A stretch of 16,759 nt of DNA, taken from positions 1-16,759 of the forward strand of contig JBLHKE010000075.1 of NCBI GenBank assembly GCA_047619485.1, in the 5' to 3' direction. The notes under the pieces are model-generated. The model was not told the DNA's origin. It searched no databases and saw only the letters and a list, made by a program, of their open reading frames with translations. Each line of letters starts with the position of its first letter. The stretch's first letter is position 1. Below are positions 1 through 6,287 of this stretch, piece by piece. The DNA comes from JBLHKE01 sp047619485. GTDB lineage: Bacteria; Verrucomicrobiota; Verrucomicrobiia; Verrucomicrobiales; DEV007. The translations under genes and the position numbers were made by a program.

Positions 1-435
1 GAGATCGGTAGCGAGGACAAGGTCGATGCCTACGTCGCCGGCAAGCTCGAGCGCAAGGAGAAGATCATGGGCATCGGCCACCGCGTCTACAAGACGCTCG
101 ACCCGCGCGCGCCACACCTGCAGAAGATGGCGATCAAGCTCACTGAGAAACTCGGCGAGCCGAAGTGGATCAACATGTCCGAGCGTATCGCGACGATCAT
201 GCGCGAGAAGAAGGGGCTCAACGCCAACGTCGATTTCTACAGTGCGAGCGTCTACTACAGCCTCGGCATCCCGACCGATCTGTTCACTCCGATCTTCGCG
301 ATCAGCCGTGCGGCTGGTTGGACGGCGCAAGTGTTGGAGCAGCTGGATGACAGCCGTCTCTACCGCCCGCTGACTAAATACACCGGTCATGAAGCTGGCT
401 CGCTGGCGCCGATCAGGCCGATCGGCGAGCGCTAG
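1..435 (+). CDS. gltA: Citrate synthase, C-terminal part (start outside window)
   Basis: This is the last 144 codons of citrate synthase, which condenses acetyl-CoA and oxaloacetate into citrate at the entry of the TCA cycle in the cytoplasm. The reading frame is open from base 1, so the N-terminal two thirds lie outside the window. The GIGHRVYK-DPRAPHL segment (visible residues 24-35) carries the active-site histidine of the family (H27 here, equivalent to E. coli H305). The NVDFYSASVYYSLGIP segment carries the catalytic aspartate (equivalent to D362). The usual C-terminal arginine-rich end (RPLTKYTG, then SLAPIRPIGER) is intact and ends in TAG. The next gene follows within 20 bases. Assignment by family motifs is very secure. 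Confidence 0.96.
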   Translation, partial: EIGSEDKVDAYVAGKLERKEKIMGIGHRVYKTLDPRAPHLQKMAIKLTEKLGEPKWINMSERIATIMREKKGLNANVDFYSASVYYSLGIPTDLFTPIFAISRAAGWTAQVLEQLDDSRLYRPLTKYTGHEAGSLAPIRPIGER

Positions 436-444
436 CGGCAATTT

Positions 445-448
445 GGAG
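445..448 (+). promoter_or_regulatory. Shine-Dalgarno GGAG deciding a TTG start
   Basis: GGAG lies 6 bases before the TTG codon at 455, just after the citrate synthase stop codon. It supports TTG 455 over the in-frame ATG at 389, which would sit inside citrate synthase and encode an arginine- and serine-rich N-terminus typical of out-of-frame translation. Confidence 0.5.
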
Positions 449-454
449 AAACGG

Positions 455-946
455 TTGCGGCTGGAATATCAGATTTCCCAAGCCGACTTCATGGCGGCCT
501 ACGAGGCCCACTGGCGTTCGCTTCACCTGGGCACTGGACGCGCGTTGATCGAGGGCTCGCTCGCAATTTTGGCGGGGATCGCGTTTGTGTGTTTCGGCCA
601 CTGGTTCGGCTACGTGATCGTGGCGTTGGGATTGATGTTTTTGGCGTTCATCTTGCTGCGCCGATTTTTGCACCGGCGTGCGTTCGCAGAGAATCCGAAA
701 TTTGCCGGGCCGATCGTAGCGACTTTTGAGGAGGAAGGCATCCGCTCGAGCTCGGCGCTGGGTGAATCGACCTTGGAGTGGTCGATCTATAATCATGTGG
801 TGTTCGAGACCGATGACTACTTCCTGCCAATGATCTCGAAACGATCATTCTCAATCATCCCAAAGCGCGCGTTTGGGTGTGACGACGAAGTGGCTGCTTT
901 CCGCCAGTTGCTGACTGAAAAGTTGGGCGAGGTGCGTTTGATCTGA
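455..946 (+). CDS. YcxB-like small membrane protein
   Basis: The predicted protein of about 163 residues has two adjacent hydrophobic helices (roughly 31-48 and 51-68), a short basic stretch (RRFLHRR), and a C-terminal soluble domain with the YcxB-like pattern: F-EEEGIR, an L-E-W pair, D-D-YF-L and IIPKRAF (roughly 90-140). The YcxB family has no settled biochemical role. The likely topology is a two-helix hairpin with both ends in the cytoplasm. I chose TTG 455 because a GGAG sits 6 bases upstream and the protein then starts LEYQIS, as family members often do. The in-frame ATG at 389 would overlap citrate synthase by 47 bases. It is co-directional with citrate synthase and may be co-transcribed with it. 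The exact start is uncertain; the gene itself is likely real. Confidence 0.75.
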   Translation: MRLEYQISQADFMAAYEAHWRSLHLGTGRALIEGSLAILAGIAFVCFGHWFGYVIVALGLMFLAFILLRRFLHRRAFAENPKFAGPIVATFEEEGIRSSSALGESTLEWSIYNHVVFETDDYFLPMISKRSFSIIPKRAFGCDDEVAAFRQLLTEKLGEVRLI

Positions 947-955
947 GGCGGTTCG

Positions 956-1564
956 CTAGACTGGCAACTTCCAATCGACCTCGACCTGCTGCTCATTGCC
1001 GAAGCGGTCGAAGTATTTCACGAAGCCATTGCGTGCGCCGTACTCATGAACGAGTTTGGTGATCTTGACGTCATAACAGCAGTATTCTGCGACCGCGATG
1101 AACTTGCCCTCGCGCCACCACTTGATCGCGTCGAGTCCCTGAGCGGTCTTGCCAGTCCCCAGACTAGCAGAGGCTACAGCCTCGAGTTTCGGGCGGTGGC
1201 CGCAGACTTTCTCGAGGTCGACCATGAGGTCACAACTGATGCATTGGTCGACGAGTGAGAAGGCGTGGTAGCCCTCGAGGACGGCGTAGTCGAAATTGAT
1301 GTGGTTGTAGCCGAGGACGAGGTCGGCGCGGGTCAGCTGGGTGATGAGATCGCCGACGCGTTCCTCGCTGTAGATGATGTATTTCCCGGTAGCGCTCGAG
1401 TAGGTGACGCCGACCGACATGTGCATGTCGCCCTTGTTGCTCCACCCGCCGACGTCGGCGGCGGTGCGCTGCGTCTCGAGGTCGAAGTAGACGTAGTCCT
1501 GCGAAGTGGTGGCCGGGGATTCGGCCGTTTCAGGTGATTGGGGGTCGAGAGGAGGCGCGTTCAA
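956..1564 (-). CDS. DEDDy-type 3'-5' exonuclease-like protein (RNase H fold)
   Basis: This 202-residue protein has the ordered motifs of a DEDDy 3'-5' exonuclease: YFDLE (D28, E30), GYNHINFD (D92), an internal CDLMVDL (D112) and YCCYD (Y161-x3-D165). Such folds cut single nucleotides from DNA or RNA 3' ends using two metal ions. The small stand-alone form resembles YprB-like predicted ribonuclease H-like proteins, which often accompany DEAD/DEAH helicases; no helicase is present here. The start appears to be TTG at 1564: the frame is open only back to a stop at 1586-1588, no ATG or GTG lies before the first catalytic residue, and the first ATG (residue 47) would remove D28 and E30. The first 22 residues are Pro/Ser/Thr-rich and probably disordered. 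It converges on the YcxB-like gene with 9 bases between them. Substrate unknown. Confidence 0.8.
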   Translation of the reverse strand: MNAPPLDPQSPETAESPATTSQDYVYFDLETQRTAADVGGWSNKGDMHMSVGVTYSSATGKYIIYSEERVGDLITQLTRADLVLGYNHINFDYAVLEGYHAFSLVDQCISCDLMVDLEKVCGHRPKLEAVASASLGTGKTAQGLDAIKWWREGKFIAVAEYCCYDVKITKLVHEYGARNGFVKYFDRFGNEQQVEVDWKLPV

Positions 1565-1571
1565 AGTAGGT

Positions 1572-1613
1572 ACCGAGTCGGGATTCTAGTCGTGAGACTA
1601 AACCGGGTCGGGA
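1572..1613. repeat. Short direct repeats flanking a perfect hairpin
   Basis: ACCGAGTCGGGA (1572-1583) and ACCGGGTCGGGA (1602-1613) match at 11 of 12 bases with a period of exactly 30. Between them is a perfect 5-bp hairpin, TAGTC-GTGA-GACTA (1587-1600). On the minus strand this lies 8 to 49 bases before the TTG start of the exonuclease gene, so it could act as an operator pair or in the RNA leader. The function is not known to me. Confidence 0.5.
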
Positions 1614-1929
1614 GGGACTTGCCAACAAAGAAACACGATGTGGACGGTGCTCGGAGCCAAAAAACTACAATGTTGAAACTATACTAGTGGTTAGAATTTC
1701 GCTGTGGTTGTCGTCGCGCGCATTGGACTGATTGTAACGCGAGCAGAGATGGAAGCGCTAAGGCGTCGTCAGGGGGATCAACCCGACAGACTCTCAAGTG
1801 GGTCGCAATGGAAACGGACGATGATTAGGGAATAAGGAAACAGAAGGTTTCTCTGCAAGACATTGTGTCGAATCTAAGAAAACCGCGAATTGCGGGCGGC
1901 AACGGTTGGTGTTTTTTGTTCATTTTTAT

Positions 1930-1958
1930 TTGAACTCTTTGTGTGGCCTGCCTATGGT
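1930..1958 (+). promoter_or_regulatory. Candidate sigma-70 promoter for the regulator-NusG unit
   Basis: TTGAAC (1930-1935), a 17-base spacer, and TATGGT (1953-1958). Each box matches 4 of 6 consensus bases at ideal spacing, after an AT-rich stretch. The predicted RNA start (about 1965) nearly coincides with the ATG at 1967, so the message would be leaderless or the protein would start a little later. By eye only. Confidence 0.4.
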
Positions 1959-1966
1959 CGGCGACG

Positions 1967-2506
1967 ATGGTTCCCTCTGATCAAGTTTCAGCCGAAGTTT
2001 CCAGCCCAGAGCAGTGCGTAAGCGATGCTGCTGACTTGGGTCTGGGAGAGTTGGAGGTTCAGGTGATCGACCTGTTTGTCCGCGGTGTGCGCGTGCTGGG
2101 GTTGCCAAAATCGGTCGGCGAAATCTACGGGTTGCTGTTCGTGTCGCCTCGCCCGCTTGATTTGAACACCTTGGTCGGGCGCCTGAGCATGAGCAAAGGT
2201 TCGGCGAGTCAGGGTCTGAAGTTCTTGCGCAACCTCGGGGCGGTGCGGCCGGTGTATGTGGCGGGGGATCGTCGCGATCACTACGAGGCGCAGACAGAGT
2301 TGAAGGAGTTGGTCGCTGGTTTCATGAAAGGTGAGATCGAGCCGCACCTCGAGAGTGGGGCGCAGCGGCTGAAGGGGCTGCGGAGCCTGGTGGCTTCAGA
2401 GAAATCGGAGAATACAGAGTTTTATACTGCCCGGCTGAACAAGCTTGGGACATGGCAGGTGCGGGGTCGCGAGATCCTTGAACTGGCCAGTAAGCTGCTA
2501 TCTTAA
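1967..2506 (+). CDS. GbsR/MarR-type winged-helix transcriptional regulator
   Basis: This 179-residue cytoplasmic DNA-binding protein has a central winged helix-turn-helix. Helices EIYGLLFVSPRPLDLNTLVGRL, SKGSASQGLKFLRNLG (recognition region) and the wing VRPVYVAGDRRDHYEA lie at roughly residues 47-110. A helical tail rich in Glu, Lys and Leu (about 110-179) probably dimerises. The pattern fits the GbsR-like branch of the MarR superfamily. ATG 1967 is used; a GTG lies in frame at 1943 but falls inside the candidate promoter. The NusG paralogue starts 10 bases after its stop, so the two are almost certainly one transcription unit. By position it probably controls the polysaccharide locus, perhaps with autoregulation. 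The ligand is unknown, and whether it activates or represses cannot be read from sequence. Confidence 0.85.
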   Translation: MVPSDQVSAEVSSPEQCVSDAADLGLGELEVQVIDLFVRGVRVLGLPKSVGEIYGLLFVSPRPLDLNTLVGRLSMSKGSASQGLKFLRNLGAVRPVYVAGDRRDHYEAQTELKELVAGFMKGEIEPHLESGAQRLKGLRSLVASEKSENTEFYTARLNKLGTWQVRGREILELASKLLS

Positions 2507-2516
2507 TATTTTCAAT

Positions 2517-3086
2517 ATGAGCACCGTTTCCCATTCCACATCGATCGAGAGCCACCCTCTAAAGTGGTACTGCGTGCAGACCCGACCGAAATCAGAACAT
2601 ATCGCGGCTGCGGGCTTGGTGCGCTTTGAGGGGGTGGAAACCTACTGCCCGAGGATCCGATTTCAGAAGGTGACCCAGCGAGGCAAGGTTTGGTTTACCG
2701 AAGCGCTGTTCCCCAACTACATTTTCGTAAAATTCGAAGTGGAAACCTACCTGCGGGCTGTGCGCAGCAGTCAGGCGGTATTGCGCGTGGTCGGTTTTGG
2801 CGATTTTCTAGGCGAGGTTCCGGATGCCGTGGTCGAGGGGATTCGGGCCGAGATGGGTGGCGAGTCGATTTATGAAGTGGCGATCCCACTGAGAGAGGGG
2901 GAGGAGGTCGAGGTGGCGCAGGGTCCGTTTGCTGGGATGAAGGGGATCGTGACCAAGCTGCTCAACGGCGATCAGCGGGTGCAAATACTGATGGAGATGC
3001 TGGGGCGTGAGCACCAGGTGGAGGTAAAAGCGACGAATTTGAAATCTCAGACCTTGGTGCGGGAAGTGCTTGCAGACCTCGACTGA
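2517..3086 (+). CDS. Specialised NusG paralogue (RfaH/UpxY/LoaP-like antiterminator)
   Basis: This 189-residue protein has an NGN domain (about 16-115), with the opening KWYCVQTRPKSE and the signature LFPNYIFV (64-71), then a linker and a KOW domain (about 127-175) containing EGEEVEVAQGPFAGMKG. NusG-family proteins bind the clamp of elongating RNA polymerase; specialised paralogues load at particular operons and let polymerase read through long, poorly translated or terminator-containing regions. It is probably not the housekeeping NusG, since it lacks the usual secE/ribosomal-protein context and instead sits between a GbsR/MarR-type gene and a polysaccharide locus. ATG 2517 is chosen because it follows the regulator stop by 10 bases and gives a typical NGN start; no Shine-Dalgarno sequence is evident (leader TTAATATTTTCAAT). 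An exact ops sequence lies 159 bases after its stop. Whether its KOW domain can refold as in RfaH cannot be judged here. Confidence 0.9.
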   Translation: MSTVSHSTSIESHPLKWYCVQTRPKSEHIAAAGLVRFEGVETYCPRIRFQKVTQRGKVWFTEALFPNYIFVKFEVETYLRAVRSSQAVLRVVGFGDFLGEVPDAVVEGIRAEMGGESIYEVAIPLREGEEVEVAQGPFAGMKGIVTKLLNGDQRVQILMEMLGREHQVEVKATNLKSQTLVREVLADLD

Positions 3087-3213
3087 TCGACTAGGGGATC
3101 AGCCCTCCAGATTCGGCTGGAAATGACATAACTGATGGTTGCACAGACCATGCGGTGACCAAAGACGAGAGAATAGGATGCACTTTCCGATTCAAATCTG
3201 CCTGAAATCCGGT

Positions 3214-3237
3214 TTTGCCATACACCAATGGGGCAAA
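3214..3237 (+). other. Hairpin just upstream of the ops sequence
   Basis: TTTGCC (3214-3219) and GGCAAA (3232-3237) form a perfect 6-bp stem with a 12-base loop, ending 8 bases before the ops core. In enterobacterial JUMPStart regions, RNA stem-loops upstream of ops have been proposed, so this may be part of the same leader architecture. A weaker inverted repeat, ATGGT/ACCAT, lies at 3135-3151. Confidence 0.45.
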
Positions 3238-3245
3238 CGACCGAG

Positions 3246-3257
3246 GGCGGTAGCGTG
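3246..3257 (+). promoter_or_regulatory. ops element (exact GGCGGTAGCGTG)
   Basis: This is an exact 12-base match to the operon polarity suppressor core of E. coli JUMPStart regions, and the G at 3245 extends the match to the GGGCGGTAGCGTG found upstream of O-antigen clusters. In E. coli, ops makes RNA polymerase pause and recruits RfaH to the exposed non-template strand. The pause pattern is also met: G at -11 and -10 (3246, 3247), T at -1 (3256) and G at +1 (3257). It lies on the coding strand, 159 bases after a NusG-paralogue gene and ahead of polysaccharide genes. The sequence match is direct observation; recognition by the local NusG paralogue is inference. Confidence 0.75.
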
Positions 3258-3349
3258 GAGAGCTTTTGGCGATTGTAAATTACGCAAACCTGTATAAATT
3301 TTAAATTTTTCTAGGCGGCGGGGTCATCTTTTGCGTGTTGGATTCGAGA

Positions 3350-3999
3350 ATGAAGCGCGCACTAACCTTCCAGTTTAAAACGACTTCCCAAGTGAGGAAA
3401 CATTTCCATCGATTCATCTTTTTTGCGCTTTCGTTTGCCGTGGTGTTTTCCACCTTTCTCGGTACGGCCGAAGCCGTGGTGATCGCTTCTGGAGACGGTA
3501 GCGGGAACACCTCTGCACCGGGCGATGATCCAGAATTTGCCAATGTGGGCGTGATGGGATCTGGTGGCGCCGTCTACCTGAGCAACCGTTGGATTTTGAC
3601 CGTCGCTCACCTGTCTACGGGTGGTGGAGTGGCAGCTTTCGGTGGGACCAACTACAATTTTGTCAGCGCTACGAGCACGCGACTTTCGAACGCGCCAGGT
3701 TCAGGGCTGACGGGTTTGGTGGATCTCCGCATGATCCGCCTCGATGCGGATCCTGGTTTGCCGGCGGTGACGATCGCGAGCGCGGCGCCAACCGTGAGTG
3801 AAAACCTCGTGATGGTCGGCAGGGGGAACCTGCGCGACACGACTGGCACGGATTGGACGATCGATACCGCGCCGGATCCAGATGTCTGGACAGCGGGTGG
3901 CGCGGATACTTCTGGCTATTTTGCCAATGGTTCGCGGATGATCCGTTGGGGGGAGAATCAGGTGCTGGATTGTCGCTCCTGCTGCGGCGTTGCCGCTAG
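3350..3999 (+). pseudogene. Broken secreted trypsin-like protease with PEP-CTERM-like tail
   Basis: The intact part encodes a signal peptide (basic start, hydrophobic FIFFALSFAVVFSTFLG, likely cut after AEA near residue 42), then the first half of a trypsin-like domain: GSGGAVYLSNRWILTVAHL with catalytic-type H87, and VDLRMIRLD with a candidate Asp. Homology stops at RWGENQV (about residue 205), and the second half with the GDSGG serine is absent. The same frame then reads Cys-rich nonsense to a stop at 4021. In the +1 neighbouring frame, bases 3961-3999 read GAGLSLLLRRCR then stop, which looks like the hydrophobic-plus-arginine end of a PEP-CTERM signal. The simplest reading is an internal, frame-breaking deletion joining the N-terminal half to the last codons. 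It lies between the ops element and the first sugar gene. ATG 3350 is preferred over GTG 3335. Confidence 0.7.
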
Positions 4000-4034
4000 G
4001 ACATTTTATGAGCTAGGATAGAGTTTGTTCGATT

Positions 4035-5150
4035 GTGAAAGTACCTCTGCTTGATGTAAATGCGCAAAACCTGCCACTGCAGGATCGCTTCGCGCAAAAA
4101 TTCCGCGAGATCGTGAGTTCGGGGATTTTTATCCTCGGACCGGAGGTCGAGGCCTTCGAACGGGAGGTCGCTGCCGAGTGCGGCGCCGAGCACGGGATCG
4201 GGGTCAGCTCCGGGACCGACGCCCTCGTGGTGGCACTGATGACGGCTGGGGTCGGACCGGGAGACGAGGTGATCTGCCCGGCGTTTACGTTTTTCGCGAC
4301 TGCGGGGAGTGTCGAGCGGCTGGGGGCGATGCCGGTGTTTGTCGACGTCTTACCGGACACCTTCAATATCGATGTGGTGAAGATGGAGGAGAAGATCACC
4401 GAGAGGACGGCGGCGATCATACCGGTGCACCTCTTCGGACAATCTGCCGACATGGCGGCGGTGATGGAAGTCGCCTCACGCCACAACCTGACGGTGATCG
4501 AAGACGTCGCGCAGGCGATCGGTGCCAAGTGCGGGGAGCGCGGCTGCGGTTCGATAGGGGATTTTGGTACTTTCAGCTTCTACCCGACAAAGAACCTGGG
4601 TGGGGTTGGCGAAGGGGGGATGGTGACAACCAATGACGAGGGGTTGGCGGCACGTGCACGGGCGATCCGTAACCATGGGATGGTCGAGCGTTACCGCCAC
4701 GATATGATCGGCGGAAACTTCCGGTTGGATGCGATCCAGGCGGGGATGTTGCGAATCAAACTCGAGCAGCTCGAGGGATATGCCGGCGCGCGCCGGGCGA
4801 ATGCGGCTCGCTACCAGAAGCAGTTTGCGGACATCAGCGAACTGACCCTGCCGCAGGAGGGCGAGGGATTATTCCACACGTGGAACCAGTTCACGGTGCG
4901 GGTGGCTGGCGGGAAGAGGGATGAGTTGCGTGCCACACTCGCGGCGGCGGACATCGGCAGCGAGATCTACTACCCGATCACGCTCGATCAGCAGCCATGT
5001 TTCAAGGATTTGCCTCCACATGCGCTAGGAGGTATCGAGGTGGCTCACCAGCTTGCCCGCGAATGCCTGAGCCTGCCTGTCTACCCGGAGCTGGCGGTGG
5101 TTCAACAGGATGCCGTGATCGCAGCCGTGCGCGGATTTTTCCACTCCTGA
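4035..5150 (+). CDS. DegT/DnrJ/EryC1/StrS-family PLP sugar aminotransferase
   Basis: This 371-residue cytoplasmic enzyme transfers an amino group, usually from glutamate, to a keto-sugar nucleotide using PLP. Visible motifs are the start PLLDVNAQ, FILGPEVEAFE (33-43), the PLP phosphate loop SSGTDAL (58-64), EDVAQ with the ring-binding Asp (D157), and SFYPTKNLG with the Schiff-base lysine K186. Length and all key residues are normal. GTG 4035 is clearly right because family members begin just this way; the leader has no Shine-Dalgarno sequence. It is the first intact gene after the ops element. Overall the sequence reminds me of WbpE-type 3-aminotransferases, but the adjacent gmd makes a GDP-4-keto sugar that a perosamine synthase-like enzyme could also use. 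The substrate cannot be fixed from motifs. Confidence 0.93.
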   Translation: MKVPLLDVNAQNLPLQDRFAQKFREIVSSGIFILGPEVEAFEREVAAECGAEHGIGVSSGTDALVVALMTAGVGPGDEVICPAFTFFATAGSVERLGAMPVFVDVLPDTFNIDVVKMEEKITERTAAIIPVHLFGQSADMAAVMEVASRHNLTVIEDVAQAIGAKCGERGCGSIGDFGTFSFYPTKNLGGVGEGGMVTTNDEGLAARARAIRNHGMVERYRHDMIGGNFRLDAIQAGMLRIKLEQLEGYAGARRANAARYQKQFADISELTLPQEGEGLFHTWNQFTVRVAGGKRDELRATLAAADIGSEIYYPITLDQQPCFKDLPPHALGGIEVAHQLARECLSLPVYPELAVVQQDAVIAAVRGFFHS

Positions 5151-5168
5151 GCACTCGATTTTTACATT

Positions 5169-6287
5169 ATGAAGAAAGCACTCATCACCGGTATCACCGG
5201 CCAAGACGGTTCATATCTGGCAGAACTCCTGCTGGAGAAGGGTTACCAGGTTCACGGCATCAAGCGCCGTGCCTCCTCGCTCAACACCGCGCGGATCGAT
5301 CATATCTACCAGGATCCGCACATCGAGAACTCGCGTTTTCATCTGCACTATGGTGATCTGACCGACACATCAAACCTCACCCGGTTACTGGGCGAGATTG
5401 AGCCGGACGAAGTCTACAACCTCGGGGCGCAATCGCACGTTGCGGTTTCATTCGAGACCCCAGAGTACACTGCTGACGTGGATGCCATTGGCGCCCTGCG
5501 TTTGTTGGAAGCAATCCGTTTCCTCGGATTTGAAAAGAAGACCCGGTTCTACCAGGCGTCGACCTCAGAGCTCTACGGTCTTGTTCAGGAGATTCCCCAG
5601 ACCGAGACTACGCCATTCCACCCGCGTTCACCGTACGCGGTGGCTAAGATGTATGCCTATTGGATCACGGTGAACTACCGCGAGGCCTATGGCATGTATG
5701 CTTGCAATGGGATCCTCTTCAACCACGAGTCACCACGCCGTGGTGAGACGTTCGTGACCCGCAAGATTACCCGTGGGCTGTCGAATATCGCACAGGGTCT
5801 CGAGGCCTGCCTCTACCTCGGTAACATGGATTCCCTGCGCGACTGGGGGCACGCGAAGGATTACGTGCGCATGCAGTGGATGATGCTGCAGCAGGAGGAG
5901 GCCGATGATTTCGTCATCGCGACCGGCAAGCAGATCTCAGTGCGCGAATTCGTCACGATGTCCGCCGTCGAGGCCGGTATCGAACTGGCTTTCGATGGCG
6001 AGGGCGAGGACGAAAAAGGAACCGTCATCAAGGTAGACCAAGAGAAGGCACCGTCGGTTTCTGTCGGTGACGTCATCGTGAAAGTCGATCCGCGATACTA
6101 CCGTCCTGCTGAGGTTGAGACCCTGCTCGGCGACCCGGCCAAGGCGAAGGCAAAACTCGGTTGGGTGCCCGAGATCACGGTCGCTGAGATGTGCGCGGAG
6201 ATGGTCGAGTCCGATCTGCGGTCAGCGAAGCGCCACGCCTTACTGAAATCCCACGGCTACGAGCAGCCGGTCACATTCGAATCATGA
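5169..6287 (+). CDS. gmd: GDP-mannose 4,6-dehydratase
   Basis: This 372-residue short-chain dehydrogenase fold enzyme converts GDP-D-mannose to GDP-4-keto-6-deoxy-D-mannose in the cytoplasm, the first step toward GDP-L-fucose and GDP-perosamine. The NADP-binding motif GITGQDGSYL is at 8-17 and RRASSLNTARIDH at 33-45. The catalytic set is T132, E134 and Y156-x3-K160 (SPYAVAKMYAYW), at the same positions as in E. coli Gmd. The substrate loop NHESPRRGETFVTRKI (185-200) is complete. The length equals the long enterobacterial form. It starts 18 bases after the aminotransferase stop and overlaps fcl by 4 bases (ATGA), which indicates coupled translation. Very secure. Confidence 0.97.
   Translation: MKKALITGITGQDGSYLAELLLEKGYQVHGIKRRASSLNTARIDHIYQDPHIENSRFHLHYGDLTDTSNLTRLLGEIEPDEVYNLGAQSHVAVSFETPEYTADVDAIGALRLLEAIRFLGFEKKTRFYQASTSELYGLVQEIPQTETTPFHPRSPYAVAKMYAYWITVNYREAYGMYACNGILFNHESPRRGETFVTRKITRGLSNIAQGLEACLYLGNMDSLRDWGHAKDYVRMQWMMLQQEEADDFVIATGKQISVREFVTMSAVEAGIELAFDGEGEDEKGTVIKVDQEKAPSVSVGDVIVKVDPRYYRPAEVETLLGDPAKAKAKLGWVPEITVAEMCAEMVESDLRSAKRHALLKSHGYEQPVTFES

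Larger units (their letters stand above)
1565..1966. other. Non-coding control region between divergent genes
   Basis: About 400 bases separate the divergent exonuclease and regulator genes, and I see no convincing protein or tRNA. It holds a 30-base-period direct repeat around a hairpin (1572-1613), a hairpin GAAAC/GTTTC (1837-1851), and a near-palindrome CCGC-GAATT-GCGG (1883-1895) followed by T-rich sequence from about 1912. A promoter candidate sits at 1930-1958. The hairpin plus T-run could be the end of a short upstream transcript or an attenuator ahead of the regulator gene; this is inference. Confidence 0.5.

Noticed and set aside
1895..1905. Degenerate ops-like GGCGGCAACGG before the regulator gene
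   Set aside because: It differs at key positions of the core (TAG replaced by CAA) and lies upstream of the promoter candidate, so chance in GC-rich sequence is more likely.
3273..3298. TTGTAA and TATAAA as a promoter downstream of ops
   Set aside because: The spacer is only 14 bases. A lone TATAAA in an AT-rich patch is weak evidence, although a promoter for the broken protease gene cannot be excluded.
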